NCBI GenBank assembly: GCA_019359695.1
Contig: JAHHGV010000002.1
Location: 186,001 to 250,000, forward strand
Length of the DNA: 64,000 nt
Direction of reading: 5' to 3'
Origin: Brasilonema angustatum HA4187-MV1
Lineage (GTDB): Bacteria > Cyanobacteriota > Cyanobacteriia > Cyanobacteriales > Nostocaceae
A model generated the notes under the pieces. The model had not been told where the DNA came from, ran no database searches, and worked only from the letters and a program-made list of their open reading frames with translations. Below are positions 60,440-64,000 of the stretch, piece by piece. Numbering within the stretch: position 1 is the first letter of the stretch; every line of letters begins with the position of its first letter. Made by a program: the position numbers and the translations under genes.

Positions 60440-61771
60440 GTGGATGTTATATTAGAGCGATCGCACCAACTCAAACAAGACGTCACTGATTTTGTCTATG
60501 ACGCTGAAGGCGAACTTGCACAAGCATTGGAAAGCTATGCTGCGCTCAAGTCACGTCGTGGAAGCGGTGATAATTTTCAACAAGAACTGATTATTGACTC
60601 ATTCATTACAGAAGGGCAAGTTGGTGACTCCTCGCCCTTAGACTTGTTTCTCCAAAGCGATCAAGAGTTGTCTGAGCTTGATCGTGAACTTATCAAAAGT
60701 TGGCATCGCAGTTTTAGTGGCTTATTTGCGATTACAAAAATCTTACCTGATGGCTTTGAATTAAGGAACTGGTTGACAGACAAATACTACACTGTCAAGC
60801 CAAACACCTCCCAGAAACTAAACGAAATGTCTCGGTTGAAAGAAGGAGAAATTTTACTGACTCGTATTTCTCCTGTGACTGACAGTTACTGGACTTTCTT
60901 CAGTTCCTACACACAGATGGGTAAACTGGGGAAACCAAAACTAGCAGTAGCTATTGGTAATTTTAAAGATAATTACAAAGACAATCTTTATGGTGATGCT
61001 CCAGACTTGCTAGAAGAAGCTTGGCAATCTGTAGGAATCTATCATCAGCAGTTTATAGAGTTTTTTGGTACTGATGAAGTCACACTTCCAGGATACCAAC
61101 TCAACAAAAAGATTGGTGAATTCCAAGAAATATTAACGAAGAAACGTTTGGAAGAAGCAGGGATTGATCCTTCCAAATCATTAGGAGATGTCGCACAAGA
61201 AGCTGGTTTAGGAGAAGAAGAAATCAAAGCAGTTGCAGAAGAATTTGGTGCTGACTCTCAAGCGGTGTCACAAATGTTTGAGAAGAAAAACAGCAGTAGT
61301 AAAATGGTGATGCCAAAAGTCGATTTACCTGCTGAACTGAAAAAAGCAGAACAGGTGACAGCTATGTCTCATCCCCGATGGGGACAGATGTTTCTGCCAA
61401 CCTATTCTAAAATCAAAACAATATTAGAAGCAGATGATTGGCAAAGTGTAGAAGGTGCTGAAAAACTGATTCGTTTTTATCTAGAAGATAAAAGTATTAA
61501 TGCTTTCATTTGGCATCGCTTAGCCCAGGAGTATCCAACGCAGTTAGAAAAAGTACTACAAACGTTTCTTAAACGACCAAATTTTCAACTTTCAAATGAC
61601 TTGGATACACTCTTGCAAGAATACAACAAACCCATAGAGCCAGAGTTACCAGAAATTGCCAGCGTACCAATACACCTGCATAATTTATTCCAAGAAGCTT
61701 TGATGGAAGTTAGTAAATCTAAGCCCAAAGGGAAAAGTCAAAAACAAACAACTAAGGGCTTTGGAAAGTGA
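60440..61771 (+). CDS. Conserved cyanobacterial protein, unknown function
   Basis: 443 aa starting at GTG 60440. Soluble, with an N-terminal helical region (ILERSHQLKQDVTDFVYDAEG), a central ILTRISPVTDSYWTFFSSY segment and a region (ESYQKKR-like helices, SLGDVAQEAGLGEEEIKAVAEEFG near 255-280) that could be helix-turn-helix-like. The C-terminus is basic (KSKPKGKSQKQTTKGFGK). I do not recognise a named domain. It is divergent from leuC across about 170 bp. Confidence 0.75.
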   Translation: MDVILERSHQLKQDVTDFVYDAEGELAQALESYAALKSRRGSGDNFQQELIIDSFITEGQVGDSSPLDLFLQSDQELSELDRELIKSWHRSFSGLFAITKILPDGFELRNWLTDKYYTVKPNTSQKLNEMSRLKEGEILLTRISPVTDSYWTFFSSYTQMGKLGKPKLAVAIGNFKDNYKDNLYGDAPDLLEEAWQSVGIYHQQFIEFFGTDEVTLPGYQLNKKIGEFQEILTKKRLEEAGIDPSKSLGDVAQEAGLGEEEIKAVAEEFGADSQAVSQMFEKKNSSSKMVMPKVDLPAELKKAEQVTAMSHPRWGQMFLPTYSKIKTILEADDWQSVEGAEKLIRFYLEDKSINAFIWHRLAQEYPTQLEKVLQTFLKRPNFQLSNDLDTLLQEYNKPIEPELPEIASVPIHLHNLFQEALMEVSKSKPKGKSQKQTTKGFGK

Positions 61772-62491
61772 ATCAATTTTGGATTTTGGATTTTAGATTT
61801 TGGATTTTAGATTTACTCCATGCATGAATCCAGGGGCAACAAGATAGAATTTTGGATTTTGGATTTTGCGAAAAGCTTTGATGCCGCAGGCATCAAAGCT
61901 TTTGAAGACGGATTTATTCCACGAATTAATTCGGGGGCTACCCTACGGGAACGCTACGCGAACAGACCGGTTTAAATTTGGTGAGAGTTTCCATAGGTTC
62001 CAAAAAAACAACTGCCTCCCTGAGGGAAGCAGTTTTTAAAAACCTACAAAGTGTTGTAACCTTGGTACAGTCAAGTTATTGAACACCCTTTCAACCAAGT
62101 TTCTTGCGTAGCAAACAGAGGCGAAAAGGGTGGTGTTTTTGGTAATCTCTATGGCACTCACCACCAAATCAAGGACGTTTTATTCCAGATGGAGGGGTAG
62201 GAGTGCCAAAGAATGAAGTCGGCTAACGAATTTAGACAATATCTTCGCGTTCTATGTATACCGTCAGAAACGCAAAAACTATAGTTGGAATAACCCAACC
62301 AATGACTGGAACAAAGATGGAAGACAAATATGAAGCTGGGTACGTAAGGATGAGAGGTAAAAATGAAGCTGTGTACATAAAATATTCCTATCAAATCAAA
62401 CGACAATTCAAAATGAGCTTACTGCAAATCTTGCATGATTTTTCAAATTCTAAAGATTTTTAACACAGCAGCTTGCAATAAAGTTGATTGT
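61772..62491. repeat. Intergenic region with TTTTGGA/TTTTAGA repeats and hairpins
   Basis: ATTTTGG/ATTTTAG heptamers lie at 61782-61815 and 61850-61868. A GCTTTGATGCC/GGCATCAAAGC inverted repeat lies near 61874-61898, and GGCTACCCTACGGGAACGC, a dispersed repeat, near 61936. The terminator-like hairpin is at 62010-62038. No gene is supported. Confidence 0.65.
62010..62038 (+). terminator. Terminator-like hairpin
   Basis: AACTGCCTCCC-TGA-GGGAAGCAGTT (one mismatch) followed by TTTAAAA. It has intrinsic terminator form but lies 240 bp after the nearest plus-strand gene. Confidence 0.5.
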
Positions 62492-63949
62492 TCATACACC
62501 GAAAACTTCGTTGAGCTGCAAGCGAGCTAAGTCTGGAGGCATTACACTCCGCAGGATAGAGACTTTGTGGCTTTCTTGCTGAGTCACCTTGTCCACAGCG
62601 ATCGCCTCCAAGCGAATTTCCAAACACCCAAAAGGAACCCTCAGATGAGTGATTTCTTCCAAAACTCCAGTAGGGTTAAGCCGTAAATTTGTTAACCAAC
62701 GCGGTTCACCTATCAACCCACGAGTTTGGCAATCCGAAATCCATAACTTCACAGCCACTTGAGAACTGACTGGCGCTAACTGGACGCGTATCCTCACAAA
62801 TTTTCCAGAGATGAGTTCGTCTGATGACAAATGCAGTTGCGGGACTGGTAGTGGTTCCGTGATTTCTGATAAGACTGGTAAGCTAACAGATACATTGGAT
62901 ACTGATTCTTCTTTTTGTTTGGAAGGTTGATTTTTGAAAGTCTGTGGTTCGATTTCATCGAATATATCTTCGACAACTATTTCGTGTACCAACCTAGCCG
63001 ACAATACTCTGCCATCAGGGGAGTGAGAGAGTGAGGGAGTGGGGGAAAATAAATATCCTTCCTTCCCTCCTTCCCTCTTTCCCTTCTTCCCTCCTTCCTT
63101 CTCTCCCTCCCTAGTATTGTCCTGTAGATCCTCAGCATCTCCATGTTTGTGTGTTTTTTTGTTAACCTCATCAGACATCTGATCTTGACTGGCGACAATA
63201 TAAATATCGTCGTCTTGGTTGTGCAAATTAATCGGTTCAGGCAAGGAATACCCTTGAGTATGCATCCACTTTCTAATTAAGGGGGATATGTTGGCGCTAC
63301 CTGTGGTGATCAGTTGCGAATTATGGGGAATGACTAATTGGACAAACGTGTCTTGGGGTTGTGCGTTGTCTTTTGCTGCAACGTTTGCTGCATCTTCATC
63401 AAAAGATGAAATCTGAGATTGTGTTTGTTCTACAACTGATTTCGCGGCATCCTCGTTATGAATCTCAGTTGTATCCTGCTGTTCGTCAACTGGCTCATAA
63501 CGCATGATGCCTTTTGTTTCATTCTGGGATGTTTTGAGTCGTCTGAGATAGGGTAAAGTTGTCTCCATCCTGATGACTTTACTTGTTATCTCCCTGTCTG
63601 ACTCCAAGTTTGGAGATGCTTCGCAAACAGCAGCAGAACTAATCATCCGATTTTGATGCTGAACAAAGCTTGGTAGTTGAGGCGAAATCGCTGCTGATTT
63701 AAGACGACGTAATGGCGGATCAATTTTCGGTGGCAAAGATTTTTTGGGAGATGGCTGCAACAGATGTGATTTCGCTTTTTTTGGCGTTTTTGCTAAATTG
63801 AAAAGTTGCAAATCTAGAGGTGTGGATAGTTTTTTGGCAACTGACGTCGCCAGTGTTGTAGAAGATACTGATTGATGTTCTATCGTATCTAGTTCATTTT
63901 TTTTGGCTGTGGCGCTGATTGCCAGTAATTCTGTGACATCTGCTGTCAT
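62492..63949 (-). CDS. Uncharacterised protein with low-complexity insertion
   Basis: 485 aa. Residues 1-230 look disordered (Ser/Thr/Lys-rich, PKKAKSHLLQPSPKKSLPP). A segment near 230-245 (KWMHTQGYSLPEP) resembles small conserved motifs of cyanobacterial orphan proteins. Residues about 278-312 are a charged, repeat-encoded tract (EGEKEGGKKGKREGGKEG, then PTPSLSHSP). The C-terminal 100 residues look folded (SGKFVRIRVQLAPVSSQVAV, IRLEAIAVDKVTQQE). Function unknown. The 51 bases after the start contain nothing notable. Confidence 0.7.
   Translation of the reverse strand: MTADVTELLAISATAKKNELDTIEHQSVSSTTLATSVAKKLSTPLDLQLFNLAKTPKKAKSHLLQPSPKKSLPPKIDPPLRRLKSAAISPQLPSFVQHQNRMISSAAVCEASPNLESDREITSKVIRMETTLPYLRRLKTSQNETKGIMRYEPVDEQQDTTEIHNEDAAKSVVEQTQSQISSFDEDAANVAAKDNAQPQDTFVQLVIPHNSQLITTGSANISPLIRKWMHTQGYSLPEPINLHNQDDDIYIVASQDQMSDEVNKKTHKHGDAEDLQDNTREGEKEGGKKGKREGGKEGYLFSPTPSLSHSPDGRVLSARLVHEIVVEDIFDEIEPQTFKNQPSKQKEESVSNVSVSLPVLSEITEPLPVPQLHLSSDELISGKFVRIRVQLAPVSSQVAVKLWISDCQTRGLIGEPRWLTNLRLNPTGVLEEITHLRVPFGCLEIRLEAIAVDKVTQQESHKVSILRSVMPPDLARLQLNEVFGV
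63018..63112. repeat. Purine/pyrimidine low-complexity tract inside a gene
   Basis: On the plus strand a GAGTGAG/GGGAGTG run is followed by many CCTTCCCTCCTTC-type units, all in frame within the 485-aa gene. Its composition resembles the CCCTC tract inside the acetyltransferase gene (17577-17615). Confidence 0.8.
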
Positions 63950-64000
63950 TGTGAAAAACTGGTTAGTTAATAGTGTGGCTTTACCATCAACCGTAAGGAT

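Noticed and set aside
1-64000. tRNA or rRNA genes near the transposon end or elsewhere
   Set aside because: No cloverleaf-like segment with a GGTTCRANNCC arm was found by eye; a tRNA scan was not possible.

Overview
The window comes from a filamentous, probably nostocalean cyanobacterium. Supporting signs are the many HIP1-like GCGATCGC octamers, the linked photosynthetic genes petC-petA, a grpE-dnaK-dnaJ cluster, a GH57 glycogen branching enzyme, XisH/XisI proteins, and many heptameric short tandem repeats between (and twice inside) genes. No rRNA, tRNA or CRISPR array was seen by eye.

Bases 1-14,900 form a DNA phosphorothioation (Dnd) island: dndB (minus), dndC, dndD, dndE and a Dnd-associated methyltransferase. 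A REP-associated tyrosine transposase element sits between dndC and dndD, and a reverse-strand xisH-xisI pair sits between dndD and dndE. Upstream is a companion set: a 57-residue protein overlapping a zinc-hook SMC-like ATPase, Dnd-associated protein 4, a GIY-YIG nuclease with a large insertion, and a second DGQHR protein. No dndA and no DndFGH restriction genes are visible, so this companion set is the best candidate for an alternative effector arm.

Bases 15,000-20,200 look chromosomal: an AmpG-like transporter, small membrane proteins, a GNAT acetyltransferase carrying a repeat insertion, a HEAT-repeat protein and a sorbosone dehydrogenase-like lipoprotein. Bases 20,300-28,700 hold a type I restriction-modification operon (a truncated hsdM remnant, then hsdM, hsdS and hsdR) and an AlbA_2/Schlafen-type ATP-binding protein. 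Bases 28,950-32,370 hold tniQ, tnsC and tnsB plus a transposon end with four repeats, closely resembling type V-K CRISPR-associated transposons (ShCAST-like). Cas12k, tracrRNA, CRISPR array and the opposite end are not in the window.

From 32,700 on the content is mainly housekeeping: ribF, an MBL-fold hydrolase, surE, grpE-dnaK-dnaJ, a TusA-like protein and rsgA (the last three chained by 4-bp overlaps), a GH57 branching enzyme, a YhaV/PrlF toxin-antitoxin pair with an operator-like palindrome, petC-petA, a DUF3067 protein, csaA-tatC, a lytic transglycosylase, a UbiH-like FAD hydroxylase, a YebC protein, a GntR regulator divergent from an MFS transporter with gluconokinase nearby, leuC, and two uncharacterised proteins, one carrying a low-complexity repeat insertion. 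Intergenic DNA here is rich in hairpins and dispersed repeats. All family assignments were made by reading sequences, without database searches.
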